Shown here piece by piece: positions 1 to 20,400 of a DNA stretch of 64,000 bases. The notes under the pieces were generated by a model that saw only the letters and a list, made by a program, of their open reading frames with translations, searched no databases and was not told the origin of the DNA. The position numbers and the translations under genes were made by a program. Where the stretch lies: assembly GCF_037975245.1 (NCBI RefSeq), contig NC_092573.1, positions 3,526,001-3,590,000 of the forward strand, given 5' to 3'. This DNA is from Apostichopus japonicus. Its lineage: Eukaryota > Echinodermata > Holothuroidea > Aspidochirotida > Stichopodidae. The first letter of the stretch is position 1. Every line of letters starts with the position of its first letter.

Positions 1-565
1 CCAGTGTAGTTGTACTCTGCCACATCTTTGTATTATTGTATTGTTGTATTATGATATTGTTGTAGTACGTTCGGTTATGCATTATTCATGTCTATACAAT
101 TAACGATGTATTATGTAAAGTGATCATGTATTTGTAAATCGTTGTACATTCATTGTTGTAGTATCTCCAGTGTAGTATTACTCCAGTGTAGTTGTACTCT
201 GCCACATCTTTGTATTATTGTATTATTATATTGTTGTAGTACGTTCGGTTATGCATTATTCATGTCTATACAATTAACGATGTATTATGTAAAGTGATCA
301 TGTATTTGTATATCGTTATACATTAATTGTTGTAGTATCTCCAGTGTAGTATTACTCCAGTGTAGTTGTACTCTGCCACATCTTTGTATTATTGTATTAT
401 TATATTGTTGTAGTACGTTCGGTTATGCATTATTCTAGTCTATACAATTAACGATGTATTATGTACAGTGATCATGTATTTGTAAATCGTTATACATTCA
501 TTGCTGTAGTCTCTCCAGTGTAGTATTACGTTAAGTGTTCAACTCTGCCACATCTTCCCTAGACG
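1..565. repeat. ~180-bp satellite, three copies, truncated by window edge
   Basis: Three tandem copies begin at 1, 183 and 357 with CCAGTGTAGTTGTACTCTGC, giving periods of 182 and 174 bp. Each holds CACATCTTTGTATTATTG, GTACGTTCGGTTATGC, CAATTAACGATGTATTATG and TGATCATGTATTTG blocks in the same order. The junctions carry a short sub-repeat of CCAGTGTAGTATTACT. The last copy degenerates after about 530. The left end is cut by the window, so the array may be longer. Confidence 0.9.
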
Positions 566-3500
566 CAGCTGGAGCAATCCAGATAAGTGTTTCGTCACGG
601 CGCAACAAGACTAATGAAATATAGGAAGTGAATATATGCAGGCGTTTTAACAAAGAACGCTATTACGTCTGCCGTATGTTAATATATATTGCACAAACGT
701 AGGGTGTATATTACTTAACTTTCACCAACTTGTGAATGTTTGCTGCTACATATTCAAGTCTGAAATATATCATGTACAACATTAAGCTAAGTAACACATG
801 GCATATTTAATGTAGTTTTATGGCATTTCATTGGCTTTGTGGAGTTGGACACCTTCGCATATATTCATAGATGCGCCAGTATTCTACGGTGAACTTCCTT
901 CCAATTACACGTTAGGCTATGAGCTAGTTTCAAACAAGGAAATCCGTATCCGTTTTGGAGGATTCGAACTTGATAACAACACTATGTCTGCAAACAACTT
1001 AGGCCACAAAATTACAACTAAAGTTTAACCAAACTCGTGGATTAAGTAAATCGAAATAAAAGAAGATTGAAAATTGCGCGTCATAATATTCATCTGAACC
1101 TGTCTATGCTAATGATATAGTAATTTTTAAATCGCACTTTATCGAACAATAACGTACATAATCTAGGTATTTATAAATTAATGATAAAAACAATGGTTTT
1201 AGTATAAAACATATTACTGGACTATTATGTAACGTCAGATAAGAAATCAAACCATTATGAAGTGATAAATTCAACCTTTTAAACATACGAGAAAACGTAT
1301 TTCAACAATATTCAAAACAATTGATATGTTTTTATTCCTAAACTTTTTGAATGACGATTTTGATCAGATAAAAAACAGCATGTTGCATTTGGCTGCGATT
1401 TGTCGGTACCCAAACATACTTGAAAATTACCAGCTGAAAAGTTGTGCACATTATAAAATTATAAGCCTATATACCACTGCTTTCCCACAATTTGAACTTT
1501 AATTAGATTGTTAATTAGAATGACAATTAATGATTCTACTTGATTCTAACAACTCGCAGCGTATTAATCACATCCATTGAACAACTTTTATATTTAGAAT
1601 GTTCGATTTTTCTTCAAATTTTTGTGAAATGAAAGTTCACGCATCAGTTAAACGAATTACATCTTAATTGACAGCATTTTGATATCGAAGAAGAGCTTTG
1701 TGCAATTTGCAAACCTCAATGAAAAATACTTTTCATCAAACATATAATTTTAGTTGATTCTATACTTTTGCTAGTTAGAAAATTTCATTTTAAAATGTAA
1801 CATGAATATCAGATTTGAAGGAAATATTATAACGTATCGACTAATATAAAGAAATGTTCAGAAATAATCCATAATCCACCATTTCAGCGAAGTTTTCATT
1901 TTGTGTTCTACGTCATCCCGAATATCATTTCGAACAGTAGTTTGCAATAACACAGAGTCAACAACATATTGCATATTCCTTCCCAGGCGTTTTCTGCCTC
2001 GCATTTTATGAAATTCTGAACCGTACGTGTTTTTTGTATAACCACGAGAATATCAAATTTCCTTAGAACTGCCAAGGGAGAGTACCCAGTGGGAGGCAAC
2101 CTATTTGGACAAAGCCGTAATTATCTCTTGGAAACGAAAATATTGGAATAGCGTATATATTCGTAGATGATTTTGAAGACTCAAAGCTCCATGGAGCATG
2201 ATATTTATTCAAGTACCGTACTTTTTTTTTACTTTCAAAGTATTTGCATATGAAGGGATGACAGTTATTTGTAATGACAAAACTCACACAAAAAATATCC
2301 ACAGTAATATATACAATTTTCCTTCAACAACTTTGACAACGTTTTGTCACGTGCTAAGGTATTATACATCTATATATATATATATTTTTTTACTAATAAC
2401 TCTTTTATATTCTCTGTCATCAAACCTTAATGAATATTCATGTGTGTGAATCCGGTAAAAGTAGATAATAAAGTAGGCGGATATTCTAGGGATAGTTTAT
2501 GCTGAGATTAAACATTGAGAGATTTAACGTGTTAATAAATTAATTAATTAACCAAAGGAAATTAAATAAAAGAAATAGACTTTGTACTACTAAGAAGTAA
2601 GATGCTGAGATGCCTTGTAGCAGAGCATGAAGCTATAACTGAAAATTCAAATTTTCATTGAAACAAAATAATTAGGTCTGTTTGGGTAAGGAGATCCATT
2701 TTTAATTACAAATGGACATTCTGTGTGAATGTGATGCATGTTAACGTTTATAAATGGCCCAAAAACAAACGCTTCCAGGTAGTTTTTCTATCACAAGTGG
2801 ATATGATTATTCGTAAACGGCGTTAGAAAATTAATATTACCAAAGTGCTTGAAAATTCAGCACATATTATATAAGGGAAATTTATTGTATTAAATTATTA
2901 TTTTTGGTTTATAGTGCAAAAAATAAAATAAGTGAATAAATGAGTGAAATAGATAGGTAGATAAATAAATAAATAAACACATGAATGAATAACAAATTAA
3001 ATGAATAAATCAATCAAATCAAAGAATCAAATACAAACAAATAAATACTTAACTTATTTTTCCAAAGATATCCTAGAGTTATCAACAAGTCATATCTAGA
3101 TCACATTTATTGTTTCAGTAATTAGTTCAGGTTTATATTCTTGCTTTAGTCGACCGACGAGGTAATCTCTTTTTAATGTGATTCTTATCACATAAACATT
3201 CTCATTAGTGTTTACCGTTGTACGTCATTTATCATACGAACATCGAAGAACCCAACCCAGATCACAGACATAACTGTATCATAAAATTTGGATCATTTTA
3301 AGCGTCATGTTATTCTAATCCAGGTGCTTCGAATGAAACATTCCCTACGCCAAAAGGAGAAATATTTAACATGCCATAAGGGAATCCCACGTTTTCTAAA
3401 AAAGAGTAGCTTAATGCTCCCGTAAAACAATACTATAAACGGTAGACGTTATTACTGTTCCATTAGAGTACAACAATTACAATCCATGGAACTCATACTG

Positions 3501-4635
3501 CGTGACCCGATGAGTATTCACACTACATTCCAATCTATACTCAGATGACGAAACGATAACGGTACGTGTTCGATGCACATTTGACCTATTCACGTTAGCG
3601 CTCCTTGACAAAAACACATTTTGACGTCATTTTTTCTCGACGGGTTTTATCTCCCTGATACAAAATATGCACATAAATACATATAAAAAATAATTTTTGT
3701 TTTTGTATATTTGATAAAATATGTAACCCCAAAAAACCCCTAGAATATTCACAATGGGTAGGTGGTAATTAATATTCTTAATGAAATGATTCGCAAGAAC
3801 GTAAAACAGGTCAGCATTTTAGTTCAAGACGCTTTTCAAGGGAGGTGAGTGTCCATGATGGAAAATCTAGTTTTAAACTGCTGCTTAGATATTAGCATTT
3901 AAACCAACTTCGAATAAACAAAGATAAGAAAAAAAGAGAAACTAGCTCGTGATTTGTGCCTCTAGCGTTTCTCCGAATAATTACAACAAAATTAAACACT
4001 GCAGACGATATACATAGAAAATGGTTAGATCAAGAAGGTATACTTTCGGAATGTTTCGTCAACACCATCAGACCATGATGAATAAAAAAAAAAAACACAC
4101 GCGGAATTTTACTTCATCGAGTTACGAAAGAATGATGTGAAAGACGTAACGGCTTTCTTCTTGGCCTCTGGGCGTTTAATCGGTCGATGCTGAGCTGCTG
4201 GGTTTCTTTATTTAAGTGCAGGTAATATGTTACCAATTATTGATCTAGCCGTGTTGGACTTGATCAATATTTGTGCTAGGTATATGCAATGTTTCAGCAC
4301 TTACGGTTTCCTTTACCCTAACAGACAGTCAAAAAAGGGACACATGGCTCGCGTAATTTTATGTTTTTGTGACGCTATTTCAACTTTGCCTTTATTATTT
4401 TTTTCTTCAGGGTGGGAGGACTTTATGGGGAAAAAACTTGCCTCTTTTTAGTAAAGAAAAAGGAAAATTAATAATATGTACATTATACCTTCCAGTTCGC
4501 ATTTTCTGGCTGGCTTGGTGGTATGAACCTCCCATGCTGCAAGGCATTGTGGGAGATTAAAGCAGTAGGATGTGCAGCAGAACCAATTTGTCATCATCAT
4601 CATGTTTTTGGACAAGGTTCGTCCTCCACCAATTA
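566..4635. other. Intron or downstream non-coding DNA, no gene seen
   Basis: The stretch is AT-rich with no recognisable exon on either strand. An AAAT/AATG-rich low-complexity patch lies at about 2915-3050, and a perfect CRE octamer at 3622-3629 in a slightly more GC-rich 100 bp. It is most simply the intron following the calmodulin-binding exon, since that exon ends in a good donor and no next exon was found. Confidence 0.5.
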
Positions 4636-4895
4636 ATCATGTTCTGACTAGAATCAATATATATGTTTTCGACCAGTCTCAATCGCAACCTCTTTATCAT
4701 TGTCCGAATGAGAGATTCAACTATACAACTCAATTTATCATGTTTCAACAAGACTCCACACAAACTATTTATCATGTTCCGACCAGACTCGCCTATAAAC
4801 AATTGATCACGTGCAGACCAGACCTAACCAAAATCAATTAATCATGTTCCGACCACATTCACCCACAAACAATTGTCATTTTGCGACCAGAAAGT
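4636..4895. repeat. Degenerate tandem repeat, period about 35 bp
   Basis: The motif ATCATGTTCCGACCAGACTC recurs with drift: close versions start near 4636, 4738, 4771, 4805 and 4841, with weaker ones between (CGACCAGTCTC near 4669, ATCATTGTCCGAATGAG near 4697) and a last GACCAG near 4885. Spacings of 33-36 bp set the period. It looks like an old minisatellite. Confidence 0.75.
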
Positions 4896-6617
4896 GCATT
4901 TGTTTACCCTATGATTCGAATACACAATAGTGTTCGCCTCTCAACATTATAGATGCAATTTGAAAGGAATAGCCAGAACATTTAAAAAAATATATATAAT
5001 TCTGGTATGCAAGGTTTAAAGTAGGCATTGAAACCATCTGTTAGGAATGAACTGTAGGCCTAGATAACATAAGGCCTTTTTCTTTTGTTTAAAGTGTCCT
5101 AAAAAAAAAGATACGGATTTCATTCGCCAATGTGTGTAACGTCCGTCCATACACCGATACACTTGAAACCAAGCAGTCGCAGTCTTGTTTTGCCTGCATT
5201 ATTTTGTCAGGGGAAGCTTTTTAACTCACAAATAACTTGCTACCTTAAATGGATACTCTGTTGGCAGGCAAAGTTATACTTATCTTAAAGAGAAAAGTAC
5301 TCCACACTATTAATTGCAACCCGTGTCTCCATATTTTGTTCCTACCTCGAGATGTGGTTGATTGAATGTAACCTATTTTAGCAGGCTAAACCCTTGTTTC
5401 TTTCCTGGAATGCATGCACAGTAGGTGATCAGTGTGATGTTATCATGGTATCTGCGTATCAGAAGCACGGTTACTTCCCTGGTATAAGCTACTTGTAAAT
5501 TTATCCTGGAAATGTGATATACCGTTGGAATTTATAATAAGCTGTCAATACAACTTTTCAAGAAGGTGCAATTTTCTTGAAGAAATATTATTTTCCTCGG
5601 GAGAAAGAGTGAGTTAAATATTACGATGAAAAATAAAATTATTTTCAAGCTGAATTTTTGTGATGACATTTAACACTCTGCTGTTACCAGATGCATTCCC
5701 AAAATATCACCAAATTTGAAACTTCATATCTTCGTTATACAAAAAGTTATGAGGATGTAACTTTGACCTAAAATTGCAGTGTTTTTCTTAGCATTTTTGT
5801 TAAGGCAGATATCTCCAGCTTCCGAAGTAGGGGTGAGGTATGGTTTGGGGGTTGGGTGGGGTGCGGCATGGTGGGAAGGTGGACGAGGTCAATATTGAGA
5901 CAGCAGAGTTTTGTCCTCAACTTATGTTTCTTACGGCGTTTTTTTGTTGTTTTATTTTTCACAACAAGATCGACCATGGATGTTCCGGCACTACCAAGCA
6001 CAGTTAGGGGATGATTTTTGCATATGTTTTCATACATACAGTTAGGCTACCCAGTGTATCATCTTAATGTTTTAATAGTTCATAAAGGAATTGCTTATAA
6101 GTTATTGCTTACTTTGCATTTTCTTAACTTTGTCAAATGATATTTATTTTATGAGTAAATGTCCTATAGTTGACATATGATGACATATGGGTACCATTTC
6201 TGTCTATAAACCGAAGATCATAATTCATAGTTTGAGATCAAATACTTCCCCCCCCCCAAAAAAAAAGGATAAAAGTTAAATGCAAACCAAGTGTATGCGC
6301 CCATCACAGTTTTGTGCAAGCTTGCCGCCCACTTTGACACACTTTGAGAATTACGATTTCCTTTATATTGTGAACATTGAAGATCTTTAACACAAACAGT
6401 ATATAATTAAAACTGCCTTTGAAGCATAAAGCTAAAAACAAGGTTTTATACATAAAGTGTGACAGATTATAACAAGAAAAAAAAACATATTCCACCCCCT
6501 CGATAGTTACGTCGCGGGATTGCAAGATTAGAAACAATACAAGTTTGTGTTAATATAACAAGAACAACAATAGGATAAGAACGGACATAAATGGTATTCA
6601 TATTTGATTGAACTCAC
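4896..6617. other. Intronic DNA with a G-rich patch
   Basis: No exon was recognised. A G-rich patch at about 5825-5881 on the plus strand (GGGGGTTGGGTGGGG and neighbours) has several G runs. A TAGGCCTA palindrome is at 5055-5062. The donor of the calmodulin-binding exon lies at the right end. Confidence 0.5.
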
Positions 6618-6728
6618 CCTTTTCGTTAATTGATTGTCCATCATAAAGTTATGGACATGTTTTTCTGCTCGGCTGAGCTCTAGTTTTGTTGCTAGTACTG
6701 CTACGACCAATGCTGTACAACCCGCACC
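6618..6728 (-). CDS. KCNN: SK (KCNN) exon: end of S6 and start of calmodulin-binding domain
   Basis: This 111-bp exon encodes 37 residues, phase 0 at both ends. It begins [11 protein letters not shown] (inner half of S6), continues [18 protein letters not shown] and ends DNQLTKR, the first helix of the calmodulin-binding domain that tethers calmodulin constitutively in SK channels. The acceptor is TTTTTTACAG|GGT and the donor AGG|GTGAGT. The [10 protein letters not shown] block is characteristic of KCNN proteins and the following QLTKR fits the SK1-3 branch better than the intermediate-conductance branch. A threonine (codon ACA) stands where SK channels usually have arginine just before KLEL. 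The next exon, expected to start VKNAAANVLRETW, was not found in the remaining 6.6 kb and is probably beyond the left edge. Confidence 0.96.
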
Positions 6729-13977
<7,249 letters not shown>

Positions 13978-14348
13978 AAGAAACGACTAAATAAGAAATT
14001 ATTTCGTCTAGTATAAACTTACAATTTGTAGATCTCTTTATCCTCAAGTTTTTGGTAACATAATGTCGAATTTAAAACTTTCCAATGGCGATATGGACAT
14101 TTTTTATCAGACAAGTTACTCATTTTATTTTCAGCCGGTCTTTATTGAGGCGTTTGAACATACTACACTCTTAAAATTGTAAGAGATGCTTCCGGATAGA
14201 CACATCATGACCTTGTGTCACGAAAGAGGGATATCTCAGTTCATTTCTTTGAGACTTACCTTCCTATCTGAAATGAACAAAATTCAAGCAATAGACGTTG
14301 TTGATTATTGATCTCAATCTTACAGAATACAAATAATGTAATACCTAC

Positions 14349-14484
14349 CATTATCCCTGTGATTACAGAAACACCCCTGCCACAGTACGTGTTAGGAACC
14401 ATATCTCCATAACCAATCGAGAGGAATGTAATAGAAACCATCCACATTGCATTGAGGATCTCGCTGTTGTCTTTGTCATGGTAT
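14349..14484 (-). CDS. KCNN: SK (KCNN) potassium channel pore exon (filter and first part of S6)
   Basis: This 136-bp exon supplies the last base of the arginine codon split by the preceding intron, then 45 codons. It holds the extracellular turret [10 protein letters not shown], the pore helix [12 protein letters not shown], the potassium selectivity filter [12 protein letters not shown] and the start of S6 ending TGIM. The asparagine after the filter, implicated in apamin block in rat SK2, is kept. The turret is two residues shorter than in vertebrate SK2. The acceptor is TTGTCCAG|A and the donor ATG|GTAGGT; the exon leaves in phase 0. A much longer open frame runs through it, but the flanking residues are intronic read-through. 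The exon sits between a (TA)n and (ATC)n block on one side and the GAT array on the other. Confidence 0.97.
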
Positions 14485-17400
14485 CTGGACAAGAACAAAC
14501 CGAAGGAGGTATCAAAATGATGAGCGACATGCGAAATCATGTTTATTATCATAGGAATGAAAACAAGAAATGAGACGATATTAAACAAAAACAACAACAA
14601 CAACTGCATGACTAATTGTGAAGAAACGATTGCATTATCAGCAACAGCAATAAACATAGTAAAATATCAGAGTCAGAGTTGTCTTAACTTCCAGAAAGAG
14701 CATTTTGTTTCATTCAGTTCGGGAAGAAAAACGGGGAAATTGTGATTTGTAGGAACAAAGGGAAGAAGAAGTTGTAATTACTGAAATAATTAATCAATAT
14801 TCGTGATGATAGTTGCAAAGGCATAAAGAAAAGAAAAGATTTTTTTTTAAAAAATGAAAATATTTGAAAATGAGACATCAGAATTAAAACTTAAACTTCA
14901 GATTGGGTATTTAGTATATGGTGTTACTTTCATAATTAAGGCTTTATTAAGTGTTCACAGAGAGTTCAATATCATCATTCATACAGCACCACAGTGCATA
15001 ATTTACACGACCAAACTAAGAGAACTTTGAAAGTATGCCAAAACGTGTAAGAGTGATTCTCTAAACATAGATGAAATGGAGACACAGAAACCCGTATTGC
15101 TGTTAGGTCAAGGGTCACCAGATGTTCATTGTATACTCTTTTTTAAATTCCAAAAGTGAAATATTTTGACAGATACAGTATATTTACTTTACCAAAACTT
15201 GGGATAAGATGCAAGTAAATATCAGCATGTCTAGTGTAATCCCAAAATATGAATATAGGCTTCAGGAAGACATTATGAAGGCATTTGAAACTCGATAGAC
15301 CCTCTCTGGATATAGGAGTTCACCAGTTTTCATTTCCTTAATAAGATGAGGCGTAAAAAAGGGAAGGCACTTGTATCCGAAAGGTACAAAAAGGGAACAC
15401 TTAGAGAAAGTCTCACGCTTGGGTACTGCAGGAAAGGTCTACTCGGTGAACTGACTTGAAACCATTGCTCAAGTTCATCCTTAGATAATTCTATGGGAAC
15501 GTTCATGTTGCTCACAGGTGGGAATGGGGATTGGGGGGGAGGGAGGTAGGATCAAGGATTTATCAATAAGGAAGTGACACCGTGTTCGTTGACGCCGTCA
15601 TCCTCATGAAGAGGGTTTGGAAGCATCCTTCGGCAGGATTAAATGAGGATTAAACGAAATGTTAATAACAATTGATTGGACTTGTTGTATGAGATTGACA
15701 AATAGGAAGCCGGGGTGGATGGGTGGGTGTAACCCCCGTACGCCCTCCCGGGCTGTACACGGACACCCCTTTAGGCCAAGGAATGGTGAATTCCAAGATT
15801 GGTTTAGCCACACGTTTCTAACTTTATGATAGCAATGTCCCTTTGCCTTACAGCACTGGCAACATAAGAAACAACTGCGAATGATGAAGAGATTGACCAA
15901 TTCTTCTTAGGCGAAAATAGATTTATATTACATTTTACTCAATCCTCAAGCAACTGCGAAAAGAAAAAGGAGTGAAAAATGTTCACTCTTGTGGTCAGTA
16001 TCCGGGAATATACCTACTCAACTCTTATCTCATAAAACGTCACAGGGATACTTCTAAGACTGCCCTTAACTTTTGTAAACAAAAATGGACGCGTATCTAA
16101 ACAATGACAGACGTTCCCTAAATTCTCAAGCCGGCTTGTTAAGCGTTAACATGGCCAACTGACAGATGGACAAGTTAAAAAGGTCAGGGTCGCCATATCG
16201 ATGGTGTTGATGGTAGTCAATTTTACGTAGCTAAGATGGAGAAGGTCTTGCTTAAATAAGCATTAATTGGGTTGAGGTATATTTTTTCGATAGATGGCCG
16301 TGTTAACTTGCAATTGCCTTAAGCCAAGATACCTTGGCATGCCAAAGGATGGGGACGTTTCAGGGATCCCGAAAATCCTGATTTGTTTTGATCACAAAAT
16401 AAGAAAAGAAGAAGAAAAATACCAACAGATAGAATCCATCTCAAGTCGATGGTTGTTCTTATTGAAGATTGACAATGTGAGACAACAGAGTATCTTATTT
16501 CATTTTGGGCTTCATTTCGAAGTCTCTATAAGTGTTGTACAAACTACTTTTAACTAACTATGAATCGATTAGACTGAATGTTTATACCAGTATTCATGTA
16601 CAGCTAAATAGCTCAGTATTACCTTTAAAATTTCTGGGATATCTTTTTGATACTTTCTCAAAATGATTCTCTAATATTAGCGAAGGTAAAATTCGGGAAT
16701 TAAATGTCACAGTTAGCAAAGAATATCCTGACAATAACCCGGATGGAGTGTAAAACTAAGTGTCTAATTTTAACACGTATTGCTTTGTCCTAGCATATTT
16801 AACGGGAGTATTGATGACCTTTAAGCTCTAAAGACGTTGCCTCTAAAAAAAAACATAGGCAAAATGAGTGACTTTGCAGATATATTTAAAAAATGCAGAG
16901 AAGCGAGAATTATGGTTCGCTGTGTCCCGTAGTCTAGACGAACACCACACCGTCCGTGTTTATTTCCGAAAGTGAAGAAGGACTTTGTTTTAGTAATTAC
17001 TCGTGGACCAAATCTTCATTTAACATCTCCTGCAGTGTTTAATATTATACTAACAGCGTGAAGCCCTGGCAAATGGTTATATGGAAGACATTGAGACAAG
17101 TTCAAATGTAGTGTTAGCCACCTGCGTCATAATTTAAAGCGGTAATTGTTGTCGTATTATGTTTCACTACAAAGGGTTTACATGGCTATTCTCCATACAA
17201 GTGTTTCTGGTATTTCACAATGGTTTCGCTACTCTGAAGGTTATTGTGGTTATCTGCTGCATGCATATGTACTGTGCGTCGGCAGTATGTAATATACTTG
17301 ATTGGAACTGTATCGACAACAAACAAACAGTTGTCAAATAGACGTGTGCATGCTTGCTTAATTTCTTTTCAGGTTTAAGTTACGAACATTATTATATAAA

Positions 17401-20400
17401 ATGCGTGTGATCTATATATAGATTAATATCATCTTACTTTGCAACATGCGGCGGTGTTATATGCCTAGGACATTAACTAGCCAAGTAGCATGGCTAGGAA
17501 TGTCTCTCGTACACCCCCAGAAATAATGAGTTTCCTTTATAAAATGAAGAGCCAAGGAACACTAATAATATAAAACAAAAATTTTCCCTAACCTTAACAT
17601 TTGGTTAAGTACGCATAACATTTCTTGTAAGAGCACTTTTAGAAATATCCGCTTTGGTACTATTATTTTCATTTTCATTATAATAACATATTAATATGAA
17701 ATTCCACTTATATTTTCTTCTCTGCTTCATGTAATTCATATGGATTTTATCCCACACCAATACTTAAATGGATTCCCACTTTTGTTCGTTTTTACTGTGT
17801 GTACTATTTCATTGCTAACGTGTACATGGTTGTCACGTTAACTTCATGAATACATCTTCATCATTATTATGATAAAGACACAAATAAGATGATATGAAAT
17901 TGCTTTGATCGTCTAATGCTATAGGGAGACGGCGTTCAGGTCAGTTATCATCAAATCGTTACGCAGTTCTTCAGCCAACTCCAATAAGCGACTATAGCTC
18001 AAGAAAGTCCAAGGACTTATAATTGCTCCGCACCTATACACTTCATGGATATAAAGCCCCCCTAAGCTATATGGTTGAGCTGCTTGCTTCTTACTTAACA
18101 GTAAACAGATACAACTGCCTTTGAGCACATACCAAGCGTGAACGACTCAGCTGAAGCCAAATGTCAAAGCCTAATGAGATACATAAAGTATTCCAAAATT
18201 ACACAGTCGCTGTTAGGTTATAAATGTTTCAAGATGCCAGAGCAATAAGAAACCACACTAGAAATCATCGTCCGGAGCAAGTCTGTCATGGTTAATCTAA
18301 CACGGGACTCGCTGTTGCACGATTCTTTCTTTAAGAGTGAGAAAGTCATTTCTTCGAGTCTTCATTGCTTACTAAGTCTTTCTACAAAAACAAAAGTGAA
18401 TTTTCCTCTTATAAAACCTTTTTTTTTCTATTTATCTTTCGTTCTTTCTTTCTTTTTTTTCCAAGAGAAATATTTTAATACAAATGGAATTTACTTCTCG
18501 AAAGACACATCATACATAGTCAACATTCTCAGAGAACGTTTTTTGTTTTTTTAAATTGAGAATGTGTCCTGTAGGTATTAGTACACCAGTGCTCATAGGT
18601 CAATATCCTAAGTGCTTTGAATGTTTGTAACCATGTGACGTTTATAACATTCATTTTATGGTAAGTTAAGGTGCTTTATTTTAACGAAAATGATTTTCTT
18701 TCAACCACAAATAAGTATCTGCAGTTTTACCTCAGGATATTGATGATCCAACACAAAATTTGAAAAAATAAATAAATAATTTACAAATAGGATAAACGCA
18801 CATTGTTTACTTCGTGACTTTTCATGTTCTCACACCTTTGCAATGTATGTGGTAATAGTAGTTAATTCCACGGCGGCTCAGTTTACCTGCGTATCTCATT
18901 AATTTGTCAATTACGCAAGCTAAACATGATGTTTATTTACAAATTTTGCCGGAAAAGTCACGATTAAAAGTGAATCCTTACTTTCCTACAAAATGTATTC
19001 TTAAAACCTTTTTGTGTTAAACGACAAAAACAAACCAACAACAACAAGACGAAACTCAATAAGTTGTAGGCTAGAGTGACTGTGCCATGTGTTGTTGCTC
19101 AGCGAAAGATGACGTCAACAGTCAGTTAGCAGGGATTTGATTTACTGTCAGGCCAAGCCTAACTTTCGACAATAATTGTAATAGATACTAGCGCACCTTA
19201 TCTAAAAATATCCCACAGTAGTCTGCGGTCAAAGCCGAGAAGAGGCTGGAAAGAACCTATCAACAGTATATATAAACGAATCCAAACCGATTTCTAACAC
19301 TGATTTGTTTACGACATGTATTAGTGTTATAATGACGCAGCTATTCATAACCTATAAATAAACGAACGACTCGAAATAGGCAGAAATAATCTGTAGACAA
19401 ACAAAAGATTGTAATTTGATTTGTATAGGCCACATGACGCAATGTTGACTCATATTTAGACGGGGGGGAGGAAGGGTTGAGGATAGCTTATGTTTTGTTT
19501 TGTAAATCTCATAAATGATAAATAACTATGAAAACAAACCAAGAGAGTAAACCGTAGATCTATCCTAATTAGTTCAATATGCAGATGAATATTTATTTGG
19601 TTTAGAACACAGTTTTTTTTTTGGTAGGATTTTACACAACCTTGACGATAACTGAAGGTTCGTTTCAAGTATTGAGAGAAACAAATGATATCACATTTGA
19701 TACGTTTTAGTATAATTTAAAATCAAATCTCCAAATCTTTGGTTTTGCTCAACAGTAATGAGAGTAATAATTCTGGATGAAAACGGATTAATTTTGGAAC
19801 CATGTCTTTGAGCAATGAAGTAGAGATAACGGCCGGCGGATAATATAACAAATACCAATTCGCATTTCTAGCCACGTATATTTCACCATCTATTAGACCA
19901 TTATTTATCCAACAATTCTTGTACAAATATTACAAAGGTACGTTAAGAATTATAACCACATTTTCCTACCTATCAAGCGGTATCGAGCACACAGAGGTAT
20001 TTGATGTTAGATACTGCTTATGGGTGCGAGGTTAGTAAGCACCTAACTTAAACAATCTTTAACAACAAAAAGCACAAAAATAGGGGGCAAGAACACAAAT
20101 CTGGAGAAGAAAAAATAAATATCCAAGCATTATATTTTGGCCACTGCAGGAGACGTATTGAAGCTCAACACAATTTTCAAACTAGTTTAGTAACACGATC
20201 CTAATGAGTCTTTGCGACTTCCTGTCGTTAACTAGCAATATTATACTGCAATATCAACAAAGCAGAAACGTTTAGAAATGACTACATGAGGTTTCGTTAA
20301 TCATGTAAGATATGACCTACCCTAAACTCTCGCCCCTGACGTTTTTCTTCTTTCCCTCTTCACGCTTTATGCACAGCCCCAGGCTGCGATTTTTGATCAT

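Noticed and set aside
955-985. tRNA B-box-like sequence on the minus strand
   Set aside because: GTTCGAATCC is present, but the flanks do not form the T stem and the A-box spacing is wrong.
831-1028. 65-codon plus-strand open frame
   Set aside because: The amino-acid mix is plausible but there is no recognisable domain, and no splice or promoter evidence.
14485-14657. Extra N-terminal residues of the 133-codon frame over the pore exon
   Set aside because: They lie upstream of a clear acceptor whose phase matches the preceding exon, so they are intronic.
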